Shown here one piece after another: positions 58,378 to 64,000 of a DNA stretch of 64,000 nucleotides. The DNA is from Mastigias papua (taxonomy: Eukaryota > Cnidaria > Scyphozoa > Rhizostomeae > Mastigiidae), in contig OZ025271.1 of assembly GCA_964019165.1 (NCBI GenBank), positions 14,979,782 to 15,043,781 on the forward strand. The letters are read 5' to 3'. The notes beneath the pieces are model-generated. The model saw only the letters and a program-made list of their open reading frames with translations. It did not search any database and had not been told where the DNA came from. How positions within the stretch are numbered: the first letter of the stretch is position 1; each line of letters begins with the position of its first letter. Position numbers and translations under genes: made by a program.

Positions 58378-58731
58378 CATTTCAACCAACAGCGTGCGGC
58401 GCTATTTTGAAGTCGCGTATATTCTCTCAAGCTCCTAGATGCACTGCACCGCATTCGCTGCCGCGAAATTTCGCTTTGTGATTTAAATTAATAAATCATT
58501 TGTTACGCAGGGCGGTAGTTAATGTTAGATGCAGTTATTTTATGCATCGTATTTCAACCAATAGCGTTGCAACTGCTTCTTGTTTCTACTGTGAAGTCGC
58601 ATATATTCTTTCAAGCTCTTAGATGCACTGCGCCGCATTCGCTGCCGCGAAATTTCGCTTTGTGGTTGGTTGGAATTAGTAGCTCATTTGTTGCACAGAG
58701 CTTTTGCTAATGGCAGATGCAGTTGCAGTCT
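58378..58731. repeat. Diverged tandem duplication, units of about 170 bp
   Basis: Both units share tttcaacca, agatgcactg, then cgcattcgctgccgcgaaat and ttcgctttgtg, and end near agatgcagtt. CpGs are well kept. Confidence 0.75.
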
Positions 58732-59043
58732 CTTGCATTAGGCCATTGTCTCATGCACTGGCCAGCTCCTGCATGAGCCCCATTCTTCACACTACAGCTA
58801 TCAGGTCGAACACTTGTAATTCTTTCTGCATGTTTTAATACTCGTCTTCGCAATCAGTGGTATAGTTCCCGCGGTCGCATTAAATATTAGGACGCTTAAA
58901 TGCATGAATTCGTTGCAATTGAATAACTCAAGCTCAGTGACCACTGTTATCTTGAAAAACAAACCACGACTTACTCCTGCAAACGTTACCTCACCTTATC
59001 TACTTTTCTGTATGACATAATTCCCTCTTTGCGATCAGGCTAG

Positions 59044-59120
59044 CCAATCACCTGTCAGAAAACTGACAACTTATCTCGCACCAGCCAATCAGATTACCGA
59101 CCGAATTCAAATTGGCCAAT
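59044..59120 (+). promoter_or_regulatory. Cluster of three CCAATCA boxes upstream of the secreted-precursor gene
   Basis: CCAATCA at 59044, 59095 and 59116, about 260-340 bp before the ATG at 59381. CCAAT boxes of this spacing suit NF-Y binding. The transcription start is not known. Confidence 0.35.
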
Positions 59121-59380
59121 CAAAGCCCGTACAGGTACCCGTTTTGATCATGGGCACTAATCTTTTGCTCATTGATTTTTAGTCACGGTCCAATGATTTG
59201 TCCTACGTTATCCGCAAAGTATCCCGAAACTTGCAACTCGAAGCGTCTTTTATCGCCAATATTTTTGGAAAATTATATGAATTTTAGGCTATAATCGATC
59301 GAAATTTTGGAATTTGCAAATCGTATATGCTTGCACCCTGGAGCATACAGGGAAGACAAGGAAGAGAAAACAGCTAGGAA

Positions 59381-63813
<4,433 letters not shown>

Positions 63814-64000
63814 GTTGTCAACTTTCGTCCTTTTTTCAATTGCTATAGAACTCTACGAATAATCATAAATGCAGTAAAAAGAATTTTGGCTGTAAGAATG
63901 AATTAAGTGAAAGATGAAAAGAAAGGATTGAAAATCAGACATAGAGACGTGAATGACAGAAGAGAGGAAGAAAAGGGTGCAATACAAGACGGGGAAAGAG

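Overview
The window is nuclear DNA of a non-vertebrate animal. It has split genes with GT/AG introns, tRNA-derived SINEs, LINE and Penelope-like retroelement remains, many short inverted-repeat (MITE-type) DNA transposons and long (TA)n and (GT)n arrays. Nothing in it is prokaryotic. The phylum cannot be fixed from the sequence; a cnidarian or another marine invertebrate would fit, and this is a weak inference.

Four genes are supported, mostly as short exons that I joined by splice signals, reading phase and family similarity. (1) Positions 70-1657, minus strand: the first two coding exons of a dipeptidyl peptidase 8/9-like gene that runs off the low-coordinate end. (2) Positions 9973-42765, plus strand: a complete membrane-anchored M1 aminopeptidase of the aminopeptidase N/A type, 18 coding exons and 954 residues, with every junction in phase. 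The penultimate exon exists as two alternatives of identical length and phase. (3) Positions 45105-50121, minus strand: a LACTB-like mitochondrial serine beta-lactamase-like protein, six exons found, with the first coding exon not located. (4) Positions 59381-63813, plus strand: the 5' end of a secreted precursor of unknown identity, with a signal peptide and two furin-type cleavage sites, running off the high-coordinate end.

Introns and intergenic spacers are packed with mobile DNA. Recognisable items include a small non-autonomous LTR element with nearly identical 449-bp LTRs (31006-32581), four hAT-like elements with perfect 8-bp target duplications, pogo/Tigger-like elements with TA duplications, a recurrent MITE family with TACACG(T)n ends, and a 100-bp satellite in intron 16. 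A Penelope-like GIY-YIG fragment sits between two (TA)n arrays. A foldback element at 61259-61496 carries two 43-nt hammerhead-ribozyme-like motifs in opposite orientation.

The four genes show no operon-like link and look independent. The points most worth following up are the mutually exclusive exon pair of the aminopeptidase, the inverted hammerhead motifs, the satellite that seems to have been seeded from the end of exon 16, and paired repeat copies that show CpG loss confined to the DPP8/9 and LACTB neighbourhoods, as expected for mosaic gene-body methylation.
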